A stretch of 64,000 nucleotides of DNA from positions 42,625-106,624 of the forward strand of contig NZ_JAQMHR010000005.1 of assembly GCF_028309625.1 (NCBI RefSeq), given 5' to 3'. The number at the start of each line of letters is the position of its first letter. Positions within the stretch are counted from its first letter, which is position 1. The notes below the pieces were generated by a model, which saw only the letters and a list, made by a program, of their open reading frames with translations, searched no databases and was not told where the DNA came from. Positions 38,628 through 49,738 of the stretch are shown piece by piece. The stretch comes from Trichococcus sp. K1Tr (GTDB lineage: Bacteria; Bacillota; Bacilli; Lactobacillales; Aerococcaceae). The translations under genes and the position numbers were made by a program.

Positions 38628-39665
38628 ATGGAAGAGTCTATTTCAGTCTTGCAGCAAATAGTCCCGGACATTATGTCAGTCCTTCAAAATCGTTACCATA
38701 TCATGCGTAATATCCAAATGTATGCTCCAGTCGGGAGACGCATCCTGGCCGATAAAGTTTCCTTATCAGAAAGGACTTTGCGGACTGAGACAGATTTTTT
38801 GCGGAAACAAGGTCTTCTTTCCAGTTCGAAGAACGGGATGGAATTGACTGAGGAAGGCGAAGACATCTTTCGTCAGCTGGAAAGGTTCATGCGGTTATTG
38901 CTGAATATGAATGCGAAAGAAAAGGCGTTAGCGGATTATCTGAACATCCAGTTTTGTAGGATTGTTCCTGGCGATAGTGATGAAGATGCATCTGTTCTGG
39001 ATGAGATCGGAAAAACTGCAGCCAAAGAATTACATGCTTTATTGCCGGCAGGCGAATTTATCGTAGCTGTTGCTGGCGGAAGTACAATGGCACAGGCTGC
39101 CGAACATTTTTCACCTGAATTGTCACAGAATAGGGAGTTCATTTTTGTCCCGACACGAGGCGGTTTAGGCGAATCCATGTCGATACAAGCCAACAGTGTC
39201 AGCGACCGTATGGCGCAATTGGTCGGCGGTGAGAACATGGCACTTTTCGTTCCCGATAATTTGAGCGATAAGGCTTATGCATCCATGAAATCCGAGCCAT
39301 CAATCAAACATACTTTATCCGTCATGAAAAAGGCAAACTGCTTGTTATATAGTATCGGTAATGCTAAAGTAATGATGGAAAGACGCAGGATGTCGCACGG
39401 GTTGATTTCGTCCCTGGAAGCGCATAATGCGGTAGGTGAAGCCTTTGGTTGTTACTTCAATGAGAACGGTGAAATCGTCTATCGATTGTCCCGGTTCGGA
39501 CTTCAGATTGAAGATATCGAGAAGATCCCGTACGCAATGGCCATTGCAGGGGGAAGCACAAAAGCCAAGGCTATTAAAGCGTTTATGAAATATGCCCCGC
39601 ATCAAACCTGGCTGATTACGGATGAGGGCGCAGCTAATCTGATTTTAAAAGGGGTAACCCTTTAA
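38628..39665 (+). CDS. cggR: Central glycolytic genes regulator
   Basis: A SorC/DeoR-like repressor that senses fructose 1,6-bisphosphate and controls the gapA operon. 345 residues. The N-terminal winged helix spans about 20-90 (LADKVSLSERTLRTETDFLRKQGLL). The sugar-binding domain has VAVAGGSTMAQAAEHF and AIAGGSTKAKAI. The frame opens at 38607, but GAAGAGG before the ATG at 38628 (MEESISVL) gives the start. It lies 39 bp before gapA, the usual operon head. Confidence 0.93.
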   Translation: MEESISVLQQIVPDIMSVLQNRYHIMRNIQMYAPVGRRILADKVSLSERTLRTETDFLRKQGLLSSSKNGMELTEEGEDIFRQLERFMRLLLNMNAKEKALADYLNIQFCRIVPGDSDEDASVLDEIGKTAAKELHALLPAGEFIVAVAGGSTMAQAAEHFSPELSQNREFIFVPTRGGLGESMSIQANSVSDRMAQLVGGENMALFVPDNLSDKAYASMKSEPSIKHTLSVMKKANCLLYSIGNAKVMMERRRMSHGLISSLEAHNAVGEAFGCYFNENGEIVYRLSRFGLQIEDIEKIPYAMAIAGGSTKAKAIKAFMKYAPHQTWLITDEGAANLILKGVTL

Positions 39666-39704
39666 AATAAAAATTTTGACTTATCCTAAGGAGGAAATCT
39701 CAGT

Positions 39705-40706
39705 ATGACAGTAAAAGTTGGTATTAACGGTTTTGGACGTATTGGACGTTTAGCATTCCGCCGTATTCAAGAAGTAGAAGGAATCGAAGTTGTAGCAATC
39801 AATGACTTGACTGACGCTAAAATGTTAGCTCACTTATTGAAATATGATACAACTCAAGGCAGATTCAATGGTGATGTAGAAGTTAATGACGGATTCTTCA
39901 CTGTAAACGGAAAAGACATCAAAGTGTTATCACAACGTAACCCAGCAGATCTTCCATGGGCAGAACTTGGCGTAGAGTTCGTATTAGAATGTACTGGTTT
40001 CTTCATGAGCAAAGCAGGAGCTCAAGCTCACGTTGATGCAGGCGCTAAACGTGTTCTATTGTCTGCTCCAGCAGGCAGCGACGTTAAAACAATCGTTTAT
40101 AACGTTAACCATAACGAATTAAATGCTGAAGATGTTATCGTTTCTGGCGCATCTTGCACAACTAACTGCTTGGCTCCAATGGCTAAAGTATTGAACGACG
40201 AATACGGAATCATTGAAGGCTTAATGACTACAATCCACGCTTACACTGGCGACCAAAACACTTTGGATGCTCCACATCCTAAAGGTGACTTCCGTCGTGC
40301 ACGTGCTGCTGCTGCAAACATCGTTCCTAACACGACTGGTGCTGCTAAAGCTATCGGCGATGTATTGCCTGAATTGAAAGGCAAATTAGATGGAGCTGCT
40401 CAACGTGTTCCAGTTCCTACCGGTTCATTGACTGAATTAGTTACTGTATTGGAAAAAACTGTAACTGTTGAAGAAATCAATGCTGCTATGAAAGCTGCTT
40501 CTAACGAATCTTACGGATACACTGAAGACGAAATCGTTTCAAGCGATATCGTAGGCATCAACTTCGGTTCTTTATTCGATGCTACACAAACTAAAGTAAT
40601 GACAGTTGGAGACAAGCAATTAGTTAAAACTGTTTCTTGGTACGACAATGAAATGTCTTACGCTTCACAATTAGTACGTACTTTAGTAGAATTTGCTAGC
40701 TTATAA
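39705..40706 (+). CDS. gapA: Glyceraldehyde-3-phosphate dehydrogenase
   Basis: Oxidative phosphorylation of G3P to 1,3-bisphosphoglycerate with NAD+. 333 residues; [14 protein letters not shown] binds NAD, the catalytic Cys151 is in [23 protein letters not shown] is perfect. Codon use is extremely biased (GCT, GTT, AAC) and lower in GC than the neighbours, as for the most highly expressed genes. Confidence 0.98.
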   Translation: MTVKVGINGFGRIGRLAFRRIQEVEGIEVVAINDLTDAKMLAHLLKYDTTQGRFNGDVEVNDGFFTVNGKDIKVLSQRNPADLPWAELGVEFVLECTGFFMSKAGAQAHVDAGAKRVLLSAPAGSDVKTIVYNVNHNELNAEDVIVSGASCTTNCLAPMAKVLNDEYGIIEGLMTTIHAYTGDQNTLDAPHPKGDFRRARAAAANIVPNTTGAAKAIGDVLPELKGKLDGAAQRVPVPTGSLTELVTVLEKTVTVEEINAAMKAASNESYGYTEDEIVSSDIVGINFGSLFDATQTKVMTVGDKQLVKTVSWYDNEMSYASQLVRTLVEFASL

Positions 40707-40750
40707 GATCAAGTCTTTCATCTAATGAAAGCTGAATCGTAGAAGATAAC

Positions 40751-40785
40751 AAAAGCGGGGAGGCAACGCGCTTCCTCGCTTTTCT
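40751..40785 (+). terminator. Hairpin between gapA and pgk, possible partial terminator
   Basis: AAAAGCGGGGAG (40751-40762) with CTTCCTCGCTTTT (40771-40783), with G-T pairs, then TCTTA. It could reduce transcription from gapA into pgk, or protect a gapA 3' end after processing. Confidence 0.55.
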
Positions 40786-40816
40786 TATGTAGATACACAT
40801 ATCAGGAGGCGACGTA

Positions 40817-42007
40817 ATGACAAAGAAAGTTGTAACAGATTTAGATGTAGCTGGAAAAAAAGTATTGGTTCGTGCTGATTTCAATGTTCCTATGAAAGAT
40901 GGAGCAATCACTAACGACAACCGTATCGTTCAAGCTCTTCCTACAATCAACTACTTAATCGAAAATAACGCAAAAGTCATCCTTTTCTCTCACTTAGGAA
41001 AAGTAAAAACTGAAGAAGACAAAGCGAAGTTGAGCTTGAAGCCTGTAGCTGACCGTTTAGCTGAATTGTTGGGCAAAGAAGTCACTTTCGTTCCTGAAAC
41101 ACGCGGAGAAGCTTTGGAAACTGCTATCGCAGCATTGAAAGACGGAGATGTTTTGGTATTCGAAAACACTCGTTTCGAAGATGTTGACGGCAAAAAAGAA
41201 AGCAAAAACGATGCTGAATTGGGCAAATACTGGGCTAGCCTAGGCGACCTGTTCGTTAACGATGCATTCGGTACGGCTCACCGTGCTCATGCTTCCAACG
41301 TCGGAATCGCTTCTAACCTTGAAAGTGCAGCTGGATTCTTGATGGAGAAAGAAATCAAATTCATCGGCGGAGCTGTTGACGAGCCTGTTCGTCCATTCGT
41401 AGCTATCCTTGGCGGAGCAAAAGTAAGCGACAAAATCGGTGTTATCAAACACTTATTGAACAAAGCCGACAAAGTACTTATCGGCGGCGGCATGGCTTAC
41501 ACATTCATGAAGGCACAAGGCTTGGAAATCGGAAAATCCTTATTGGAAGCTGATAAAGTTGAATTGGCTAAAGAATTGTTGGAGAGCGCTGGCGATAAAT
41601 TGATCTTACCAATCGATGCTAAAATGGCTCATGAGTTCGGCAACGATGGAGAAATCACAATCGCTAAAAACGAAGCATTCCCTGCTGACCAAATGGCATT
41701 GGATATCGGACCTGCTTCCATCGAATTGTTCACTAAAGAGCTTGAAGGCGCGAAAACTGTCGTATGGAACGGACCTATGGGTGTGTTCGAATTATCTAAC
41801 TTTGCTCAAGGAACAATCGGTGTCTGCGAAGCAATCGCTAAATTAAGCGATGCTGTAACAATCATCGGCGGCGGAGACTCAGCTGCAGCTGCTATGCAAT
41901 TAGGCTTTGCTGATGATTTCACGCACATCTCAACAGGTGGCGGCGCATCTTTGGAATACCTTGAAGGCAAAGAATTACCAGGTGTAGCATCAATTTCTGA
42001 CAAATAA
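40817..42007 (+). CDS. pgk: Phosphoglycerate kinase
   Basis: Transfers the phosphate of 1,3-bisphosphoglycerate to ADP. 396 residues. N-terminal substrate site [12 protein letters not shown]-terminal nucleotide motif [14 protein letters not shown], hinge [18 protein letters not shown]. Codons are biased like gapA. 18 bp before the tpiA RBS/start region. Confidence 0.98.
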   Translation: MTKKVVTDLDVAGKKVLVRADFNVPMKDGAITNDNRIVQALPTINYLIENNAKVILFSHLGKVKTEEDKAKLSLKPVADRLAELLGKEVTFVPETRGEALETAIAALKDGDVLVFENTRFEDVDGKKESKNDAELGKYWASLGDLFVNDAFGTAHRAHASNVGIASNLESAAGFLMEKEIKFIGGAVDEPVRPFVAILGGAKVSDKIGVIKHLLNKADKVLIGGGMAYTFMKAQGLEIGKSLLEADKVELAKELLESAGDKLILPIDAKMAHEFGNDGEITIAKNEAFPADQMALDIGPASIELFTKELEGAKTVVWNGPMGVFELSNFAQGTIGVCEAIAKLSDAVTIIGGGDSAAAAMQLGFADDFTHISTGGGASLEYLEGKELPGVASISDK

Positions 42008-42022
42008 GCAACCTATTCTTAA

Positions 42023-42789
<767 letters not shown>

Positions 42790-42790
<1 letters not shown>

Positions 42791-44322
42791 TGAGTAAAAC
42801 ACCGGTAGCAATAATTATTTTAGACGGTTTCGGCTGGAGAAACGAAATGATGGGCAATGCGGTTAAGCTAGCTAAGAAACCGAACTTTGACCGTTATTGG
42901 AACAATTTTCCGCATGCAACGATGCTAGCTTCCGGATTTGCTGTTGGACTGCCTGAAGGCCAAATGGGTAATTCCGAAGTAGGGCATACAAACATTGGTG
43001 CCGGACGAGTTGTCTACCAAAGTTTGACCAGAATCGACAAAGCCATCATCGATGGTGAATTCTTGACGAACGAAGCGTTGGTTGGCGCTTACGATCACGC
43101 CAACAATAATGATTCTGCTTTGCACCTTTTCGGTCTGCTTTCTGACGGTGGTGTGCACAGTCATATCAACCATATCATTGCTTTGATCAAGAGCGCAAAA
43201 GAAAAAGGCGTCAAAAAACTTTATCTGCATGCTTTCCTTGATGGCCGCGACGTGGATCCACACGCTGCACCTGGCTACATCGAAACAGTAGAAAAAGCGA
43301 TGGAAGAGATCGGACTGGGCGAAATCGCGACTGTTTCAGGTCGTTACTACGCTATGGACCGTGACAACCGTTGGGAACGTGTGGAATTGGCATACAACGC
43401 CATCGCACACGGCGAAGGCGAGAAATTTGAATCTGCGCAAGCTGTTGTAGAAGCAAGCTATGCAGATGGCAAAACGGATGAATTTGTATTGCCGACTGTC
43501 ATCGTCAAAGATGGCGAACCGATCGGAACATTGAAAGATAATGATGCCATCATCTTCTTCAACTTCCGCCCGGACCGTGCAATCCAACTTTCAAATGCCT
43601 TCACCAACGAAGAGTGGACGAACTTTGAACGCGGGGAACGCGCTAAAAATGTGAAATTTGTGACGATGACTTCTTACCAAGATACTGTAATCGCGGATAT
43701 CGCCTTCAAGCCGATCCCGATGACAAACGTTTTGGGTGAAGTTCTGGCGCAACACAAACTTTCACAATTGCGTATCGCTGAAACCGAAAAATATCCGCAT
43801 GTAACGTTCTTCATGAACGGCGGACGTCACGAGCCTTTCGAAGGCGAAGGACGCATCCTGATCCCTTCACCGAAAGTTGCAACCTATGATTTGAAACCTG
43901 AAATGAGCGCTTATGAAGTGGGCGAAGCATTAGTGAAAGAGATAAATGACGACAAATACGACGCCATCATCCTTAACTTTGCGAACCCTGACATGGTCGG
44001 CCATTCAGGTATGTTGGAACCTACAATCAAAGCGATCGAAGCAGTTGACGAAAACCTTGGAGCAGTTGTGGATGCAATCCTTGCAAAAGATGGTTATGCC
44101 ATCATCTTCGCTGACCACGGTAACGCGGACACTATGTCCACTGAAGATGGACAGCCGCATACTGCGCACACAACCGTACCGGTTCCAGTAATCGTAACCA
44201 AAAAAGGCGTCACGTTGCGCACAGACGGCAAATTGGCCGATGTTGCTCCAACTATGCTTGATTTATTGAACGTAGAAAAACCAGCAGAAATGACAGGCGA
44301 ATCGCTGATCGTTAAAGCGTAA
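42790..44322 (+). CDS. gpmI: Phosphoglycerate mutase, cofactor-independent
   Basis: Interconverts 3- and 2-phosphoglycerate using two Mn ions and a phosphoserine intermediate. 510 residues; the phosphorylated Ser is in [15 protein letters not shown], metal ligands lie in DGFGW near the start and in [13 protein letters not shown] lies within tpiA. Part of the complete lower-glycolysis operon. Confidence 0.97.
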
Positions 44323-44389
44323 GCAAAACGATTCAGCTATTGCATAAAGTAAGAAAATTGTCTAAAATGATACTTGGTAAGACAAGTAA

Positions 44390-45715
<1,326 letters not shown>

Positions 45716-45732
45716 TTTTAATTGATTAACAG

Positions 45733-45829
45733 GAAGACAGCTGCTTGGAACACTGTCTTCACATAAAGACCGTCTGGAACAACCAGACGCGAAAGGAAGT
45801 CCGGCGCTTGGAACGCCGGACTTTTTTTG
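45733..45829 (+). terminator. Three consecutive hairpins after eno, the last a terminator
   Basis: GAAGACAG/CTGTCTTC (45733-45760), CGTCTGG/CCAGACG (45771-45789) and AGTCCGGCG/CGCCGGACT (45798-45822). The last is followed by seven T and is a clear terminator. All loops contain GGAAC (TTGGAAC in the first and third). The stems are unrelated in sequence. Confidence 0.85.
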
Positions 45830-45855
45830 TTTTCTGAACCTTTAATGTTCGGATT

Positions 45856-45876
45856 TGAGTCGAATAATTTGACTCA
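45856..45876. promoter_or_regulatory. Inverted repeat upstream of serC
   Basis: TGAGTC-N9-GACTCA, perfect 6-bp arms, about 100 bp upstream of the serC -10 element. A candidate operator or the remnant of another terminator; the role is unknown. Confidence 0.35.
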
Positions 45877-45973
45877 GACTCCGATTTATTCATATTTTTG
45901 AGGTTTGTTCCTAACATCCGCATGTAATTATTTTCGGGAAATAGGCATTTTCGCTTCCTTTCGCCGTGTAATC

Positions 45974-45982
45974 TGCTATAAT
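45974..45982 (+). promoter_or_regulatory. Extended -10 promoter for serC-serA
   Basis: TGCTATAAT with a weak -35 (TTCCTT at 45955-45960), about 58 bp before serC. No T-box was recognised in the leader. Confidence 0.55.
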
Positions 45983-46039
45983 AAGATTAAATTATTATTA
46001 ATAAATAATGAGGACAATTGATAAGGGGGAGACAAAAGG

Positions 46040-47125
46040 ATGAAAAGAGCAAGAAATTTTTCCGCTGGTCCAGCAATACTACCAGAATCAGTCTTAGAGA
46101 AAGTACAGAGTGAAATGCTATCCTACAGAGATAGTGGCATGTCAGTTATGGAGATGAGTCACCGCTCCTCCTTGTTCGAAGAGATCATTTCAGACGCAGA
46201 GCAATTATTACGGGAATTGATGAATATCCCTGAAGGCTATAAAGTCTTGTTCTTGCAAGGTGGCGCAAGCCTGCAGTTCTCCATGATTCCGATGAATCTT
46301 GGAAAAGGCGGCAAAGTCGGTTACATCAACTCCGGATCATGGGCTAAGAAAGCCATCTCTGAAGCTAAAATCTTAAAAGTACCGAATATGGAAGTATTGG
46401 CTAGTTCCGAAGAGGATAATTTCACTTACATTCCTGAAATTCCGGAAACAGACGAAGCCTACGATTACATCCACATCACAACAAACAACACAATCGAAGG
46501 TACAGCTTTCCAAACGATCCCTCGTTTCGTGAATGCACCGATCGTTGCCGATATGTCTTCCAACATTCTGTCCAACCGTTACGATGTCAATGACTTCGGT
46601 TTGATCTATGCTGGCGCACAAAAAAATATCGGGCCTGCAGGATTGACGATCGTGATCGTGAAAGAAGATCTGATCCAGACTGAGAATAAATTACCAAGCA
46701 TGCTTGATTACCGTACACACATCAAAAATGATTCGTTATACAATACACCACCAAGCTTCTCCATCTATGTAGCTAAATTAGTCTTCGAATGGTTGAAGGA
46801 CTTGGGCGGCGTTGAAGCTATGGTGAAAATGAACGAAGAAAAAGCGGGCTTACTGTACCGCACAATCGAAGAATCAGACTTGTTCTCTTCTCCAGTTGCA
46901 GTCAATTCCCGTTCATTGACGAATATCCCATTCGTTACCGGAAACAAAGACTTGGATGCGAAGTTCGTCAAAGAAGCTACAGCTTTGGGCTTCCTGAACT
47001 TGAAAGGCCACCGTTCCGTTGGCGGTATGCGCGCAAGTATCTACAATGCATTCCCTTATGAAGGCGTTAAAGAATTAACAGAATTTATGAAAGCTTTTGA
47101 AGCTAAAGAAGGGAAATTCAAATAA
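46040..47125 (+). CDS. serC: Phosphoserine aminotransferase
   Basis: Second step of serine synthesis: 3-phosphohydroxypyruvate plus glutamate to O-phosphoserine. 361 residues; PLP lysine in [24 protein letters not shown] at the N-terminus and [12 protein letters not shown] near the end are family hallmarks. RBS AAGGGGGAG. It overlaps serA by one base (TAATG). The substrate is drawn from the glycolytic operon just upstream. Confidence 0.97.
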   Translation: MKRARNFSAGPAILPESVLEKVQSEMLSYRDSGMSVMEMSHRSSLFEEIISDAEQLLRELMNIPEGYKVLFLQGGASLQFSMIPMNLGKGGKVGYINSGSWAKKAISEAKILKVPNMEVLASSEEDNFTYIPEIPETDEAYDYIHITTNNTIEGTAFQTIPRFVNAPIVADMSSNILSNRYDVNDFGLIYAGAQKNIGPAGLTIVIVKEDLIQTENKLPSMLDYRTHIKNDSLYNTPPSFSIYVAKLVFEWLKDLGGVEAMVKMNEEKAGLLYRTIEESDLFSSPVAVNSRSLTNIPFVTGNKDLDAKFVKEATALGFLNLKGHRSVGGMRASIYNAFPYEGVKELTEFMKAFEAKEGKFK

Positions 47126-48294
47126 TGTTCGAGATTAAAACTTACAATGCGATTGCCCCAGAAGGCTTAAATTTACTGAATGCAGATCAATTCGTCCTTA
47201 ACTCAGGCGCAAGCCCTGACGGCATCATCCTGCGCAGCGAAAAACTGCATGGCATGGAATTTCCTGAAAGTTTGAAAGCTATTGCCCGTGCCGGCGCCGG
47301 CGTCAACAACGTACCCGTTGAAGAATGCTCCGAAGCAGGCGTTGTTGTCTTCAACACGCCTGGCGCGAATGCCAATGCGGTCAAAGAACTTGTTTTGGCT
47401 TCTTTGATCATGGCTGCCCGTCCGATCAAAGAAGGAATGGAATGGGTCCAAACATTAAGCGGTGACGATGTCGAGAAACAAGTCGAAAAAGGCAAAAGCC
47501 AATTCGCGGGGACAGAAATATCCGGAAAAACATTGGGTGTCATCGGCTTGGGAGCTATCGGCGCTATGTTGGCGAATGACGGCTTCCGTTTAGGCATGGA
47601 AGTCATCGGTTATGACCCATATGTTTCCGTGGAAACTGCATGGAACATCAATCGTCGTGTCCAAAAAGCTGCTTCAATCGCTGAAGTGCTGGCTAAAGCG
47701 GACTACATTTCCATTCACGTACCAGTCAATGCCGAAACAAAAGGCATGGTTGACGCTGCATTCCTGGCTCAAATGAAAGATAATGCTGTTCTTTTGAACT
47801 TTGCCCGCGGCGAATTGGTCAACACGGCTGATATGCTGGCAGCCTTGAAAGAAAAGAGCATCCGCAAATACGTAACGGATTTCGCTGACGAAGCTTTGCT
47901 TCACAACGATGCTATCATTGTAATGCCTCACTTGGGAGCTTCCACTGAAGAAGCTGAAGTGAACTGCGCAATCATGGCAGCCCAAACATTGAAATACTTC
48001 CTGGAAACAGGGAATATTGTGAATTCCGTGAACTTCCCGGGAGTCGATATCGCGATGCAATCACCGATCCGTTTGACGATCATCAACAAGAACATCCCGA
48101 ACATGGTCGGCCAGATTTCTTCCGGTTTGGCTAAGTACTTCATCAATATCGAAGATATCCTGAACCGCAGCCGTGGCAATTATGCCTACACTGTCATCGA
48201 TATCGCCGAAACAGAAGAAGCAGTACTTGCTGAAGTCGTTGAAAATTTCAAAAAAATCGACGGCATCGTAAACGTCCGCGTCATCAGAAGATAA
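47125..48294 (+). CDS. serA: D-3-phosphoglycerate dehydrogenase
   Basis: First step of serine synthesis. 389 residues, the short form. NAD-binding GVIGLGAIGAML, catalytic Arg, Glu and His in NFARGELV, DFADEALL and MPHLGASTEEAE, and a C-terminal ACT domain from about residue 320 (INKNIPNMVGQISS) that suggests serine feedback. Translationally coupled to serC. Confidence 0.95.
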   Translation: MFEIKTYNAIAPEGLNLLNADQFVLNSGASPDGIILRSEKLHGMEFPESLKAIARAGAGVNNVPVEECSEAGVVVFNTPGANANAVKELVLASLIMAARPIKEGMEWVQTLSGDDVEKQVEKGKSQFAGTEISGKTLGVIGLGAIGAMLANDGFRLGMEVIGYDPYVSVETAWNINRRVQKAASIAEVLAKADYISIHVPVNAETKGMVDAAFLAQMKDNAVLLNFARGELVNTADMLAALKEKSIRKYVTDFADEALLHNDAIIVMPHLGASTEEAEVNCAIMAAQTLKYFLETGNIVNSVNFPGVDIAMQSPIRLTIINKNIPNMVGQISSGLAKYFINIEDILNRSRGNYAYTVIDIAETEEAVLAEVVENFKKIDGIVNVRVIRR

Positions 48295-48297
48295 GAG

Positions 48298-48411
48298 AGT
48301 GTGATGGATCCCGGGTCAGAAATCGAGCACTAAGAGGACTAACACAAAGCGGACGCTTTATGTCCGTGTGTGGTAGTCAGCTTAGGCACAGATTTCTGGG
48401 ATCCAGAACAC
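48298..48411 (+). ncRNA. Long imperfect hairpin after serA, candidate structured RNA or MITE-like element
   Basis: A roughly 113-nt imperfect palindrome starting 4 bp after the serA stop. Paired blocks from outside in: GTGT/ACAC, GGATCC/GGATCC, CAGAAATC/GATTTCTG, CTAAG/CTTAG, GACTA/TAGTC, CACA/TGTG, CGGAC/GTCCG, with a 7-nt loop. No open frame. It resembles a MITE or a folded 3' RNA; I do not recognise the family. Confidence 0.5.
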
Positions 48412-48427
48412 GTTTAAAAAGTGCGAA

Positions 48428-48479
48428 AGCGTTCGGGCTGTTCCCTCCAGTGGAGGTGAGCGGGCCCGGGCGCTTTTCT
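48428..48479 (+). terminator. Terminator after serA
   Basis: AAAGCG-TTCGGGC pairs with GCCCGGG-CGCTTT around an inner CCTCC/GGAGG hairpin, then TTCTTTTC. Confidence 0.75.
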
Positions 48480-48556
48480 TTTCGGAAATTGCTAGCAAAA
48501 CCCTATAGTTTGTGCTAAAGTTAGTAGTAGAAAATTATTATAGGGAGGTCCATCCT

Positions 48557-48796
48557 TTGTCATTATACGATGTACTATTAACGGCCCTGTTGGTTGTTTC
48601 TGTGCTGTTGATCATTGTTGTGCTGATGCAGCCATCAAAAACAAACGCAGCCAGCACACTTACAGGTGGAGCGGAGCAATTATTCGGCAAACAAAAGGCA
48701 AGAGGCTTTGAAGCGGTATTGCGTCAGATCACAGTCGTTCTGGGAGCACTGTTCATCCTGATCGCCCTGGCTTTAACCTATCTATCCTCAAATTAA
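48557..48796 (+). CDS. secG: Preprotein translocase subunit SecG
   Basis: 79 residues, two membrane helices flanking a polar loop (MQPSKTNAASTLTGGAEQLF), the usual SecG pattern. It assists SecYEG translocation. The TTG at 48557 (MSLYDVLL) has GGGAGG upstream. Earlier in-frame codons lack an RBS. It heads the conserved secG-esterase-rnr-smpB group. Confidence 0.93.
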   Translation: MSLYDVLLTALLVVSVLLIIVVLMQPSKTNAASTLTGGAEQLFGKQKARGFEAVLRQITVVLGALFILIALALTYLSSN

Positions 48797-48805
48797 CTAT
48801 TGCAG

Positions 48806-48839
48806 GCAGAAACCACATTTCCGGGTTCTGCTTTTTTTT
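48806..48839 (+). terminator. Terminator after secG
   Basis: GCAGAAACC/GGGTTCTGC stem (one mismatch), then eight T. Confidence 0.8.
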
Positions 48840-48977
48840 CGCCTGAAAAGAGAGCTGGTCGAAAGTATGCGGCGAAGCTTATGAATTGCTAAAAAATTTC
48901 GTCCGCAAATATCTGATATATTAGGAAAAAAGCTGTAAATACAGTAAAATGAAGATGAACGAGTTGGGAGGAATATT

Positions 48978-49736
48978 ATGAAAGCAATCAATTTACCAGA
49001 ACCCTTTTTCTTCGAAGCTGGCCCGCGCGCCGTCCTTTTGCTGCATGCCTACACCGGCAGCGCAAATGATGTGCGTTTGTTGGGACGTTTTTTGGAACGG
49101 AACGGGTATACTGTATATGCACCGAATTTTACGGGGCATGCGACCGGCCGTTTTGAGGACATTCTTGATTTGGGAGGCCCGGATGCCTGGTTCGCTGATG
49201 CCATGCGCGCAAAAGATGAACTGATGGAAAAGGGCTACAATCAGCTTGCCGTATTCGGGTTGTCAATGGGCGGCATTATGGCGACAAGGGCCATCGAAAC
49301 GGGAGGATTCATCGGTGGAGGCTCCTTCAACTCACCAATCATCAGCTTTGGGGAATCGCGGGTGCCGATCAGTTTTATGCATTTCGCCAAGCTTTCGAAG
49401 AAGAAACTCGGCATGGCAAATCTGGAAATCGAACACGAACTGGCGTTGATGAAGCCAAAATTGAGTGCCCAGCTTGCCCAAATTGATGCCTTTACGGAAC
49501 TGATTAAGGCGAATCTGGCTGACATCACCGTCCCCTATTACATCGCACAGTCCGGCAAGGATGAAATGATCAGCGCCGACTGCGGGAAGTTGTTGGCGGA
49601 TAGCCTCGTGGATGCTGAAGTGGATTATCATTTTTTCCCGGAAGCAACGCATGTCATCACCGTTGGGAAAGACAGAAACATATTTGAAGAAACAGTATTG
49701 GCATTTTTGAACCGACTAAATTGGAATGAGGGATAA
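48978..49736 (+). CDS. Carboxylesterase, alpha/beta hydrolase (YvaK/Est-like)
   Basis: 252 residues. Nucleophile Ser96 in FGLSMGGI, oxyanion region LLLHAYTGSANDV, acid and base expected in SGKDEMIS and PEATHVIT. Relatives such as Bacillus YvaK and Geobacillus Est30 hydrolyse short acyl esters; the natural substrate is unknown. 2 bp before rnr, so co-transcribed, a widely conserved Firmicutes arrangement. Confidence 0.92.
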   Translation: MKAINLPEPFFFEAGPRAVLLLHAYTGSANDVRLLGRFLERNGYTVYAPNFTGHATGRFEDILDLGGPDAWFADAMRAKDELMEKGYNQLAVFGLSMGGIMATRAIETGGFIGGGSFNSPIISFGESRVPISFMHFAKLSKKKLGMANLEIEHELALMKPKLSAQLAQIDAFTELIKANLADITVPYYIAQSGKDEMISADCGKLLADSLVDAEVDYHFFPEATHVITVGKDRNIFEETVLAFLNRLNWNEG

Positions 49737-49738
49737 GT

